DNA from: an uncultured beta proteobacterium
Lineage (GTDB): Bacteria > Pseudomonadota > Gammaproteobacteria > Burkholderiales > Burkholderiaceae_C
Length of the DNA: 64,000 bases
Reading direction: 5' to 3'
Assembly (NCBI GenBank): GCA_903951445.1
Contig: CAJBBZ010000276.1
Location: forward strand, 1 to 64,000
The notes under the pieces are model-generated. The model worked only from the letters and a program-made list of their open reading frames with translations. It was not told the origin of the DNA and made no database searches. The position numbers and the translations under genes were made by a program. Below, in pieces: positions 15,334 through 24,900 of the stretch (within the stretch, counting starts at the first letter, position 1; each line of letters opens with the position of its first letter).

Positions 15334-16292
15334 GCTGCGGCTCCTGCGGTATCGGCCACCGGCGGTGCGGCTTTGCCGGAATGCTTTTGCATCACGTCTA
15401 AAAACACGTCTTCCAGATCGGCTTTGCGGATTTCTACGTCCTCGGCATGCAGACCGGCTTCGCGCACCGCGGCCAAATAGCGTTCTATCTCCAGCGCGTC
15501 ATGCGCCGGGAATTGCACGATGCGGCCGGTAACGCGCGCTTGCGTACGCAAGGCCTCGGGCAGCGTGCCTTCCACCTTGAATCGCAGCACGTTGCTGGAG
15601 GCGGCTTTGAGCAACTCGCTGGTATGGTCCAAAGCCACGATGCGACCGGACTTGAGCATGGCGATACGGCCACACAAGGCCTCAGCCTCTTCCAAATAGT
15701 GGGTTGTCAGCAAAACGGTATGCCCTTGTTTATTGAGCTTGGCAATGAACTGCCACAGGGTCTGGCGCAATTCCACGTCCACGCCAGCGGTGGGCTCATC
15801 GAGCACGATGACCGGCGGCTTGTGCACCAGGGCTTGCGCCACCAAAAAACGCCGCTTCATGCCGCCGGACAACTGGCGCATATTGGCCTGGGCTTTGTCG
15901 GCCAGGCCTAAGCTTTCTAACAACTCGTCGATCCAGGCCTCGTTATTGCGCACGCCGAAGTAGCCGGACTGGATGCGCAAGGCTTCGCGGATATTGAAAA
16001 AGGGATCGAATACCAGCTCTTGCGGCACCACGCCGAGTTTGCGCCGGGCCTGTGCATAGACGCGCTGCACATCGCTACCTAACACGCTGACGCTACCTGC
16101 GCTGGGCCGGGTCAGGCCCGCGAGCATGCTGATCATGGTAGTTTTGCCAGCGCCATTGGGGCCGAGCAGACCGAAAAACTCGCCTTGCTCAATATCCAGA
16201 CTGACCTGGTCCACGGCTAGGAATTTGCTGCCCGGCGGGCCTTTGGGCGAGGCATACGCCTTGGATATCGACTGGAAGGAAATGGCAGGCAT
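15330..16292 (-). CDS. ABC transporter ATP-binding protein (YadG-like)
   Basis: A 320-residue ATPase with Walker A GPNGAGKTT (44-52), Q-loop VVPQELVFDPFF, signature LSGGMKRRF, Walker B VIVLDEPTAGVD and switch histidine TTHYLEE. A C-terminal extension (about 245-320) follows the nucleotide-binding domain, ending in an Ala/Pro-rich tail. Overlaps the permease gene by four bases, so the two are produced together. Function beyond export is unknown. Confidence 0.92.
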   Translation of the reverse strand: MPAISFQSISKAYASPKGPPGSKFLAVDQVSLDIEQGEFFGLLGPNGAGKTTMISMLAGLTRPSAGSVSVLGSDVQRVYAQARRKLGVVPQELVFDPFFNIREALRIQSGYFGVRNNEAWIDELLESLGLADKAQANMRQLSGGMKRRFLVAQALVHKPPVIVLDEPTAGVDVELRQTLWQFIAKLNKQGHTVLLTTHYLEEAEALCGRIAMLKSGRIVALDHTSELLKAASSNVLRFKVEGTLPEALRTQARVTGRIVQFPAHDALEIERYLAAVREAGLHAEDVEIRKADLEDVFLDVMQKHSGKAAPPVADTAGAAA

Positions 16293-16372
16293 AAACGCAA
16301 GATTTTACGCCCCAAGCCTTAGCACGCCCCGTGGGCTGGACGATGGGCTTAAACCGGTGCCGGAACTATGGT

Positions 16373-16654
16373 TTAGGTGTGGGCCCGCGCGCCGTCCTCG
16401 AGCAAAGCACCTACACCATAAAGCGAGGCCAAATGCATCAGCCGCACTGGTGCACCCTCGATAGTCAACTGCTTGCCCAAGCGCAGGCAGGTGCGGCGCA
16501 ATTCCAGCAAAACGGCCAGCGCCGAGGAATCGAATTCTTGCAAGGCTTGCGCGTCCAGCACCACGCGCTGCGGACCCGCCGCCATACCCGCAGACAGCTG
16601 CTCCAGGCAGGGGCCGGCCTGGGCATGGGTGAGAACGGCGGGCAAGGCGAGCAC
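16373..16654 (-). CDS. mlaB: STAS-domain protein, MlaB-like
   Basis: A 93-residue STAS-domain protein that in the Mla system binds the ATPase MlaF and stabilises the MlaFEDB complex. The STAS signature VVLDAQALQEFDSSALAVLLELRR (residues 31-54, shown in part here as LDAQALQEFDSSAL) is clear. It uses a GTG start at 16654, one base after the mlaC stop. Position within the mla cluster supports the MlaB call. Confidence 0.85.
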   Translation of the reverse strand: MLALPAVLTHAQAGPCLEQLSAGMAAGPQRVVLDAQALQEFDSSALAVLLELRRTCLRLGKQLTIEGAPVRLMHLASLYGVGALLEDGARAHT

Positions 16655-16655
16655 G

Positions 16656-17297
16656 TCAGTTTTTCTTCGCGTTAGATTTATTGCGCGCTGCCAGGGATTC
16701 GATCAGGCCATCCACGCCCTTGGCGTTAATTTCCTGAGCAAACTGGCTTTTATAAGTTTCGACCAGCCAGACGCCCATGACGTTGATATTAAAAATCCGC
16801 CATCCCGTGCCCTGCCCCGGCGTTTTTTGTAGGCGGTAATCAAGCTGAATCGGTTCGCCGCTGCCGCGCACTTCGGTGCGCACCACCACTTCTTTGTCAT
16901 CAGGCCCTGCGCGCAATGGCTTGATGGCAATGACCTGGTCGCTGATTTGGGACAGGGCGCCGGAATAGGTGCGCACCAGCAAAATTTTGAATTCGTCTTG
17001 CAAGCGCTTTTGCTGCTCGGGCGTGGCCTGACGCCAGCCTGGGCCGACGGCAGAAGCCGTCATACGTTGAAAATCTACGTGCGGCATGATGCGCGTGTCC
17101 ACCAAAGCAACCACTTTGGCAATGTCGCCACCACGCATGGATTTGTCGGCTTTGATCACGTCCAGCACCTCGGTAGACATGCGCTTGACAAAGACGTCGG
17201 CAGCCTCGTCCTGGGCCCATGCGCTTCCCGCCGACAGTGCGCCCGCTGCCAGCATCAAAAGTGCGGCTAGCTGCTTGATATATCGAAAATTCACCAT
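16656..17297 (-). CDS. mlaC: Periplasmic phospholipid-binding protein MlaC
   Basis: Soluble periplasmic carrier that moves phospholipids between MlaA at the outer membrane and MlaFEDB at the inner membrane. The 213-residue precursor starts at ATG 17297 (ribosome site AGGGAG), with signal peptide YIKQLAALLMLAAG and likely cleavage after AWA. Family segments: ALVDTRIMPHVDF, TPEQQKRLQDEFKILLVRTY and GTGWRIFNINVMGVWLVE. A longer frame to 17345 adds residues upstream of the signal peptide and was rejected. Confidence 0.92.
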   Translation of the reverse strand: MVNFRYIKQLAALLMLAAGALSAGSAWAQDEAADVFVKRMSTEVLDVIKADKSMRGGDIAKVVALVDTRIMPHVDFQRMTASAVGPGWRQATPEQQKRLQDEFKILLVRTYSGALSQISDQVIAIKPLRAGPDDKEVVVRTEVRGSGEPIQLDYRLQKTPGQGTGWRIFNINVMGVWLVETYKSQFAQEINAKGVDGLIESLAARNKSNAKKN

Positions 17298-17396
17298 TTT
17301 TCTCCCTGCGTAGCGCTGCAATTGGGTGGACCTTGCTTGGTACAAGCCGGGCCGGGGGAGCTTTTGACCATGTAACTCCCGCCCTTTCGGCGGATT

Positions 17397-18131
17397 CTAC
17401 GGTTGATCGTCCATGCTTTCCGGGCTTTCCCCGTCGTTTTGCAGGTAGATCCTGCGCTGTAAATACGCATCCCGCTTAAAGGAGTACTGATCAAAGGCTA
17501 CCGCATTGACGACATCGTCAGCCTGCAAGTAACTGACCCGCAAATCGGTAAAACTGACCGCCATTAACAGGTCACGCAGCAGCACATCATCTACATTGTT
17601 GGCCAGATTGCCTTTCCAGTCCAGGGGATAGACCACCACCTCGATCAGGGTGCGAGGGCCCAATAAAGGCACTACGACAAAGGGGCCGGAGGGCACGCCC
17701 CAGCGGTTGAGCATCAGCCCGAAATCAGCGGGGTGCTTGTCAATATCCAGCGTGCTGGCTACATCCCTCAAGCCCAGCAAGCCCACCGTACTGTTGATCG
17801 CCACGCGCTTGATGCTGTCCACCGTGGCCTTGGGCCGCAAAGACAGCGCATTGTTGGGTATCGACCAAACATCGGCCAAATTACCAAAAAAATGGGTGAC
17901 GCTGTTGCGCACCCAGCGCGGTAAGACCTGGCTGTAGGCAATGGCTACAGGACGCATCACCGCATGGTCGAGTACTTCGTTGAAGGCGTAAATGCTGCGA
18001 TTTACGCCTTCAAAGGGATCCACCAAATTTACCGGCTTGGCCGTTTGCGCATAAGCGCCTGCCCAGGCACCGGCAAAAGCCAATGCGCAGGCCCATAAGC
18101 GCAAGCGTCTAAGGAAAGAAGGAATACGCAT
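17397..18131 (-). CDS. mlaA: Outer-membrane phospholipid removal protein MlaA (VacJ)
   Basis: Removes misplaced phospholipids from the outer leaflet of the outer membrane. The 244-residue protein has the MlaA core DPFEGVNRSIYAFNEVLD, FFGNLADVWSIPNN, GLLGLRDVAS, FGLMLNRWGVPSGPFVVVP and LGPRTLIE. The signal peptide ends in GAWAGAYAQT; there is no convincing lipobox cysteine, so this MlaA may be released by signal peptidase I, unlike the lipidated E. coli protein. In E. coli mlaA lies apart from the mla operon; here it lies within it. The ATG shares one base with the mlaD stop. Confidence 0.93.
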   Translation of the reverse strand: MRIPSFLRRLRLWACALAFAGAWAGAYAQTAKPVNLVDPFEGVNRSIYAFNEVLDHAVMRPVAIAYSQVLPRWVRNSVTHFFGNLADVWSIPNNALSLRPKATVDSIKRVAINSTVGLLGLRDVASTLDIDKHPADFGLMLNRWGVPSGPFVVVPLLGPRTLIEVVVYPLDWKGNLANNVDDVLLRDLLMAVSFTDLRVSYLQADDVVNAVAFDQYSFKRDAYLQRRIYLQNDGESPESMDDQP

Positions 18132-18610
18132 TAATCCGCTTCTTTAGGCCCGGCGCTGCCTGCCGCTTTGCTGTACAGGAATTGGCTGATCAGGCTCTCC
18201 AGCACCACTGCCGACTGGGTGGTGGTGATCAGGTCGCCCGCAGCCAGCACGGCTTCTTCGGCACCGGCTTCTATGCCCAGGTATTGTTCACCGAGCAAGC
18301 CACTGGTCAGGATTTTTAGCGAGCTATCTTTGGGGAAACGGTAACGGCTTTCCATCGCAATATGCACCTGGGCCTGAAAGCTTTTGTCGTCAAACACAAT
18401 TTTTTCTACCCGCCCCACCACCACACCCGCGCTGCGCACCGCCGCCTTGGCTTTGAGGCCACCCACGTTATCGAACTTGGCAGTCACTTTATAGGTGGAC
18501 TGGAAATTGAGGCTGAGCAAATTGGCCGATTGCAAGGCCAAAAACAAAATGGCGACGGCGCCAATCAGCACGAACAGGCCAACCCACAGATCATTTTTAG
18601 AGCGTTGCAT
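18131..18610 (-). CDS. mlaD: MCE-domain lipid transport protein MlaD
   Basis: Inner-membrane-anchored MCE protein forming a hexameric ring on the MlaFEDB transporter. One N-terminal transmembrane helix (WVGLFVLIGAVAILFLAL, residues 9-26) is followed by the MCE domain (TAKFDNVGGLKAKAAVRSAG, VGRVEKI, LLGEQYLGIEAG). At 159 residues it is slightly shorter than E. coli MlaD. Lies 26 bp after mlaE. Confidence 0.95.
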   Translation of the reverse strand: MQRSKNDLWVGLFVLIGAVAILFLALQSANLLSLNFQSTYKVTAKFDNVGGLKAKAAVRSAGVVVGRVEKIVFDDKSFQAQVHIAMESRYRFPKDSSLKILTSGLLGEQYLGIEAGAEEAVLAAGDLITTTQSAVVLESLISQFLYSKAAGSAGPKEAD

Positions 18611-18636
18611 GCGAATTCTTTCTGGAAAAGCGGTCG

Positions 18637-19419
18637 CTAAATCGTAAACATCATGGCGGTGAGGACAAAGTCCATCACCAACACGGATAAAGAGGCCATC
18701 ACTACGGTGCGGGTGGTGGCGGCGGCCACGCCTTCGGGCGTGGCCTGCGCAACATAGCCCTGCAAAAGTGCTACGTAGGTGACGGTAAAGCCAAAGATGA
18801 TGCTCTTGATGATGCCGTTGCCCACATCACGCCATACGTCCACGCCGCCCTGGATTTGGCTCCAGAAGGAGCCGCTATCGACGCCAATCATCACCACACC
18901 GACCACCCAGCCGCCCACAATGCCCATGGCGCTAAACACCGCCGCCAGCAAAGGCATGGCGATCACGCCACCCCAAAAACGCGGTGCCAACACGCGCAGC
19001 ACCGGGTCTACCGCCATCATTTCCATCACGCTGATTTGTTCGCCGGCTTTCATCAAACCGATTTCGGCGGTCAACGAGGTACCGGCGCGCCCGGCAAACA
19101 GCAAAGCGGTGACGACCGGGCCCAGTTCACGTACCAGGCTGAGCGCTACCAACAGACCCAAAGCCTCGGAGGAGCCGTATCGCTGCAAGGTGTAGTAGCC
19201 CTGCAGGCCAAAAACAAAGCCCACAAACAAACCCGAAAACGCAATGATGACCAGCGAGTAATTACCTAAAAAATGAATCTGGTCGCGGATCAGCCCGAAG
19301 CGTTGCAAACTGGACTTGAGGGTCCACAACAAGCGCACAAACAAGCGCGCGCCATAACCGATGTGCGCCAGCTTTTCGCGCACCGCAAAGCCTAGATCGC
19401 GCAAGGCTTGGGCCATCAT
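18637..19419 (-). CDS. mlaE: Mla permease MlaE
   Basis: Permease of the phospholipid transporter, MlaE family. The 260 residues include the conserved EIG loop (GTSLTAEIGLMKAGEQI) and VLAPRFWGGVIAMPLL, and several hydrophobic helices. It overlaps mlaF by four bases. Membrane topology and family match are clear. Confidence 0.96.
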   Translation of the reverse strand: MMAQALRDLGFAVREKLAHIGYGARLFVRLLWTLKSSLQRFGLIRDQIHFLGNYSLVIIAFSGLFVGFVFGLQGYYTLQRYGSSEALGLLVALSLVRELGPVVTALLFAGRAGTSLTAEIGLMKAGEQISVMEMMAVDPVLRVLAPRFWGGVIAMPLLAAVFSAMGIVGGWVVGVVMIGVDSGSFWSQIQGGVDVWRDVGNGIIKSIIFGFTVTYVALLQGYVAQATPEGVAAATTRTVVMASLSVLVMDFVLTAMMFTI

Positions 19420-20231
19420 GGTGCAGACCCCGTGCCAAAGTCCTGCGCCATGTCCGGCGCCGGGTAATGAAAACGCACCGGACCATCGGTTTGCGCGTGC
19501 ACGTATTGATAAACCAGCGGGTCGGTGCTTTCGCGCACATGCTGGGGCGTGCCTTCGGTGGCAACACGGCCATTGGCCAAAATCACCACATGGTCAGCGA
19601 TACCAAAGGTTTGTTCCAATTCGTGGGACACAAAAATACTGGTCAGGCCCATGGTGTCGTTGAGCTGGCGAATTAAGTGCGCCGAAGTGCCCAGGGAGAT
19701 CGGGTCCAGACCGGAAAAGGGCTCGTCGTACATCACCAGTTCGGGGTCTAGTGCAATAGCACGCGCTAAAGCAATGCGCCGCGCCATGCCGCCGGAGACT
19801 TCGCTGGGCATCAAGTCCCGCGCGCCGCGCAGGCCGACGGCTTGGAGCTTCATCAACACGATGTCGCGAATCAGCGCTTCGGGCAGGGTAGTGTGTTCGC
19901 GCAAGGGAAAAGCCACGTTGTCAAAAACGGATAAGTCGGCAAACAAGGCGCCAAACTGGAACAACATGCCCATGCGCCGCCGCGCGGCGTACAAAGCCGT
20001 TTGGTCCATGGAACCTATGTCCTGGCCGTCAAACAGCACCCGCCCGCTTTGACCCCGAATCTGCCCCCCGATGAGGCGCAGCAAGGTGGTTTTACCGCCA
20101 CCGCTGGCGCCCATCAGCGCGGTCACCTTACCGCGCGGCACGCTAAAGCTGGTGCCATCCAATATGAGGCGCTCGTGGTAAGCGAAGCTCAGATTGTCGA
20201 TGCGTACAAGGGGGTCGGAGGCGGCAGGCAT
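19416..20231 (-). CDS. mlaF: Mla ATPase MlaF
   Basis: Cytosolic ATPase of MlaFEDB. The 271-residue protein carries Walker A GASGGGKTT (42-50), signature SEVSGGMARRIALARA, Walker B LVMYDEPFSGLD and the switch histidine VSHEL. MSGGM-type signature and DEPFSGLDP are typical of Mla/MCE ATPases. First gene of the minus-strand mla - ibaG - murA - his run; its promoter should lie in 20232-20390. Confidence 0.96.
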   Translation of the reverse strand: MPAASDPLVRIDNLSFAYHERLILDGTSFSVPRGKVTALMGASGGGKTTLLRLIGGQIRGQSGRVLFDGQDIGSMDQTALYAARRRMGMLFQFGALFADLSVFDNVAFPLREHTTLPEALIRDIVLMKLQAVGLRGARDLMPSEVSGGMARRIALARAIALDPELVMYDEPFSGLDPISLGTSAHLIRQLNDTMGLTSIFVSHELEQTFGIADHVVILANGRVATEGTPQHVRESTDPLVYQYVHAQTDGPVRFHYPAPDMAQDFGTGSAP

Positions 20232-20387
20232 GGGGCGAGGAAGTAGGCCCGCATCATAAGGGCTAGCCCCGCAAAAGTCCGTGCGAAGGGGACTCTTGTA
20301 GGGGCTGTAGCCGGGTTTGGGCCGGACTTTGCATGAGATTTACGCAATCGGATAGATGCACAAACAAACGCTGTTACGTGCAAACCC

Positions 20388-20467
20388 GTTATTGCGAGGC
20401 CGAAGGCTGTGGCAATCTAGGGCTTCATGCCTGCATGGATCGCCACGGCCTTCGGCCTCGCGATGAC
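20388..20467. repeat. Long imperfect inverted repeat (REP-like element)
   Basis: Left arm TTGCGAGGCCGAAGGCTGTG and its continuation GCAATC pair with the right arm GATCGCCACGGCCTTCGGCC plus TCGCGATGAC around a short loop; only about three mismatches interrupt 25 bp. It lies between gltD and mlaF and would form a strong hairpin in RNA from either strand. A related copy occurs at 42801-42886. The rest of 20232-20485 shows no gene. Confidence 0.75.
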
Positions 20468-20485
20468 CTCTTATGCAGACCTTCC

Positions 20486-21952
20486 TTATCGCGGCAGCTC
20501 GCTGCTGCCCATCAAAAACTCATCGACGGCACGAGCGGCCTGGCGTCCTTCGCGGATCGCCCAAACCACCAAGGACTGGCCGCGCCGCATGTCTCCGGCG
20601 GCGAACACCTTGGGCACGTTGGTGACGTAGGCGCTGGCGCCCTCCGTGCCCGCTTTAGCGTTGGCACGCGCGTCTTTGGCGACCCCGAAGGCGTCCAGCA
20701 CGCTGGCCACCGGATGCACAAAACCCATGGCCAGCAGCACCATATCGGCTTGGTAGGTTTTTTCCGTGCCGGGCACTTCCACCAATTTGCCGCCCTTCAT
20801 TTCCACGTGCACCGTGGTCAGGCTTTTGACTTTGCCTTTTTCTCCGGCAAACGACTTGGTGGACACCGCGAACTCGCGCACGCAACCTTCTTCGTGGCTG
20901 GAGCTGGTGCGCAGCTTGAGCGGCCAGTAAGGCCAGGTCAGGGGCCGGTCTTCCACTTCCGGCGGCTGGGGCATGACTTCAAACTGGGTCACGCTGGCCG
21001 CGCCATGGCGGTTGCTGGTGCCTACGCAGTCCGAGCCGGTGTCGCCCCCACCGATGACGATGACGTGTTTGCCATCGGCGCGCAATTGGCCGGGAAACTT
21101 ATCGCCTGCATTGACTTTGTTTTGTTGGGGTAAAAACTCCATGGCGAAATGGATGCCGTCCAAATCGCGGCCCGGCACCGGCAGGTCGCGCGACTGCTCG
21201 GAACCACCAGCCAGCAAAACCGCGTCAAAGTCTTTTTGCAATTGGGCTGCGGACACGGTTTCCTTGGCCCAGTTGGTGACTTTGGAATCTTGGGGCCACT
21301 CGCCCACCAGCACGCCGGTGCGTACCGTTACGCCTTCGGCATGCAACTGCGCCATGCGCCGGTCGATGTGGCCTTTGTCCATCTTGAAATCAGGGATGCC
21401 GTAGCGCAGCAAGCCACCGACGCGGTCATTCTTTTCAAACACCGTCACCGCATGGCCGACACGCGCCAATTGCTGCGCCGCGGCCAAACCGGCGGGGCCG
21501 GAGCCAATAACGGCTACTTTTTTGCCGGTCTGCTGTGCTGCAGGCTGGGCGTGCACCCAGCCTTCGGCCCAGGCGCGGTCGATGATGGCGTGCTCAATGG
21601 ACTTGATGCCCACCGCGTCGTCATTGACGTTCAGCGTACACGCTGCTTCACAAGGCGCGGGGCAAATGCGGCCGGTGAACTCGGGGAAATTATTCGTGCT
21701 GTGCAAGACCTCAATCGCGGCTTTCCAGTCTTCCCGGAACACCAGGTCGTTGAAGTCCGGGATGATGTTGTTGACTGGGCAGCCGCTGTTACAAAACGGC
21801 GTGCCGCAGTCCATGCAGCGCGCGCTTTGGGTTTTGGCTTGCTGGTCGTCCAGCCCGATCACAAACTCTTTGTAATTTTTGACGCGCTCGGGAACCGGGG
21901 CATAGCCCTCTTCGACGCGCGCAAATTCCATGAATCCGGTAATTTTTCCCAT
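20486..21952 (-). CDS. gltD: Glutamate synthase (NADPH) small subunit GltD
   Basis: Electron-input subunit that passes NADPH electrons to GltB for glutamate synthesis. The 488-residue protein has N-terminal cysteine motifs for 4Fe-4S clusters ([17 protein letters not shown] and [12 protein letters not shown]), the FAD site [15 protein letters not shown], the NADPH site [11 protein letters not shown] and the late FAD motif [17 protein letters not shown]. It follows gltB by 32 bp. Confidence 0.97.
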   Translation of the reverse strand: MGKITGFMEFARVEEGYAPVPERVKNYKEFVIGLDDQQAKTQSARCMDCGTPFCNSGCPVNNIIPDFNDLVFREDWKAAIEVLHSTNNFPEFTGRICPAPCEAACTLNVNDDAVGIKSIEHAIIDRAWAEGWVHAQPAAQQTGKKVAVIGSGPAGLAAAQQLARVGHAVTVFEKNDRVGGLLRYGIPDFKMDKGHIDRRMAQLHAEGVTVRTGVLVGEWPQDSKVTNWAKETVSAAQLQKDFDAVLLAGGSEQSRDLPVPGRDLDGIHFAMEFLPQQNKVNAGDKFPGQLRADGKHVIVIGGGDTGSDCVGTSNRHGAASVTQFEVMPQPPEVEDRPLTWPYWPLKLRTSSSHEEGCVREFAVSTKSFAGEKGKVKSLTTVHVEMKGGKLVEVPGTEKTYQADMVLLAMGFVHPVASVLDAFGVAKDARANAKAGTEGASAYVTNVPKVFAAGDMRRGQSLVVWAIREGRQAARAVDEFLMGSSELPR

Positions 21953-21984
21953 GATGCTGGTCCTGTATTGTCGGTAAAGCGCGC

Positions 21985-24900
21985 TTACACCGCAGCGCTG
22001 CTTTTGGTTTTGGCCGCCGCTGGGGGGCTAGCCGCTGCGGTTTTTTTGGTATGAATTTCACCCAAAGCCCGCTTGTATTCCAGCGGGAACACTTTGACGA
22101 ATTTGCCGCGCGCGCTATCCCATTGGTCTAGCAATTCGCGGGCGCGTTTGCTGCCGGTCCAGCGGTTGTGCTCTTCCAGCAATTTGCGCAACTGCGCTTC
22201 GTCGGATTGGCCGCGGTGCCAGACGGCTTTGTCTATTTGCGCCTCTTGCTCTTTGCTGCTGAGCACCGGCTCCATGCTGACCATGGCGGTATTGCAGCGG
22301 CTGGCGAACTGGCCGTCTTCGTCATAGACGTAGGCGATGCCGCCGCTCATACCGGCGGCAAAGTTGCGCCCGGTTTTACCCAGCACCAATACGGTGCCGC
22401 CGGTCATGTATTCGCAGCCGTGGTCGCCCGTCCCCTCGACCACTGCAGTGGCGCCTGACAGGCGAACGGCAAAACGCTCGCCGGCCACGCCGCTGAAGAA
22501 TGCTTCGCCGCTGGTAGCGCCGTACATCACGGTATTGCCCACAATGGTATTGCGGATGGCTTCGCCCCGGAAATCAATACTGGGGCGCACCACTACGCGC
22601 CCGCCCGACAAGCCTTTGCCGGTGTAGTCGTTGGCGTCGCCAATTAGGTAGAGCGTCACGCCATTACACAAAAACGCGCCGAAGGACTGACCGCCCGTGC
22701 CTTCGAGCTGGATGCGGATGCTGTCATCGGGCAGGCCTTCGGGGTGCACTTTTGTAATCGCACCTGAGAGCATGGCGCCGACCGAGCGATTGACATTGCG
22801 CGCCACTTCCATGAACTGCACTTTTTCGCCTTTATCGATGGCAGCGCGACTCTTTTCGATCAAGCGCACGTCGAGTGCTTTTTCCAGGCCATGCTCTTGG
22901 GTTTCGTTTTGGAACCGAGACACGCTGGCCGGCACTTGCGGCTGCGCAAACAGGCGGCTGAAATCCAGACCGCTGGACTTCCAATGGTCTATGCCTTTGC
23001 GCATGTCCAGCAGGTCGGCCCGGCCAATCAAATCGTCAAATTTGCGGATACCCAATTGCGCCATGATGTGGCGCACTTCTTCGGCCACAAAGAAGAAGTA
23101 ATTCACCACATGCTCGGGCTTGCCCGAGAATTTTTTACGCAGCACCGGGTCTTGCGTCGCCACACCGACCGGGCAGGTGTTGAGATGGCATTTGCGCATC
23201 ATGATGCAGCCTTCCACCACCAGCGGCGCGGTGGCAAAGCCAAATTCATCGGCGCCGAGCAAGGCGCCAATCGCCACATCGCGGCCGGTTTTCATCTGGC
23301 CATCGACCTGCACCCGGATACGGCTGCGCAAGCGGTTGAGCACCAGGGTTTGCTGCGTCTCGGCCAGGCCGATTTCCCAGGGGCTGCCGGCGTGTTTGAT
23401 GGAAGACCAGGGCGAGGCGCCGGTGCCGCCATCATGTCCGGCGATCACCACATGATCGGCCTTGCATTTGGCCACGCCTGCGGCTACCGTACCCACGCCG
23501 ATTTCCGACACCAACTTCACGCTAATATCAGAATGGGGCGCGACGTTTTTCAGGTCGTGAATGAGTTGCGCCAGGTCTTCGATGGAGTAAATATCGTGGT
23601 GCGGCGGCGGCGAGATCAGGCCCACACCGGGCACCGAGTAGCGCAGCTTGCCGATGTACTCAGACACTTTGCTGCCGGGCAATTGCCCGCCTTCGCCAGG
23701 CTTGGCGCCTTGCGCCATCTTGATCTGAATCTGGTCCGCGCTGACCAGGTATTCCGCTGTCACGCCAAAGCGGCCCGAAGCCACTTGCTTGATTTTGGAG
23801 CGCATCGAATCGCCCGCTTGCAGGGCGTAATCGACCTCAAAAATTTCCTTGCCCAGCAGGTCCGACATGGTCTGGCCTTGCTTGATTGGGATACCTTTGA
23901 GTTCGTTGCGATAGCGCAGCGGGTCTTCGCCGCCCTCGCCGGTATTGCTCTTGCCGCCGATGCGGTTCATGGCCACGGCCAAGGTGCTGTGCGCTTCGGT
24001 GGAAATAGAGCCTAGCGACATGGCGCCGGTGGCAAAGCGTTTGACGATTTCAGCGGCGGGTTCCACTTCGTCGATGGAGATCGCTTTGGCAGGGTCGATG
24101 CGGAACTCAAACAAACCGCGCAGCGTTAGCTGGCGGCGCGTCTGGTCGTTGATGATTTGCGCGTACTCTTTGTAAGTGCTCCAGTTGTTGGCGCGAGTGC
24201 TGTGTTGCAGCTTGGCAATTGCATCAGGCGTCCACATATGCTCTTCGCCGCGCACACGCCAAGCGTATTCGCCACCGGCATCCAGGGCGTTGGCCAGCAC
24301 CGGGTCTTTGCCAAAGGCCAGCTTGTGGGTGCGGATAGCTTCTTCGGCGATTTCAAAAACGCCTATGCCTTCCACGCGGCTGGGCGTGCCGGTGAAGTAT
24401 TTACGCACGGTGTCGGTGGACAAACCAATCGCCTCAAACAACTGCGCGCCGCAGTAGCTCATGTAGGTGCTGACACCCATCTTGGACATGATTTTGGACA
24501 GGCCTTTGCCCACAGCTTTGACGTAGTTGTAAATCGCTTTGTCGGCGCTGAGCGCACCGGGCAAGCCAGCGCTCATCTGCACCAGGGTTTGCATCGCCAA
24601 ATAGGGATGCACAGCTTCGGCGCCGTAACCGGCGAGCACTGCGAAGTGGTGCACTTCGCGCGCGCTACCGGTTTCCACCACCAAGCCTGCCGTGGTGCGC
24701 AAGCCTTCCAACACCAAATGCTGGTGAATAGCCGACAGCGCCAGCAAAGCGGGTATCGCCACTTGGGTAGCACCCATAGCGCGGTCGCTGATGATCAGGA
24801 TGTTGTTGCCGCTCTTGATGGCGTCCACCGCTTCGGCGCACAAGGACGCGAGCTTGGCTTCTACGCCTTCGTGGCCCCAGTCCAGCGGGTAAGTAATGTC

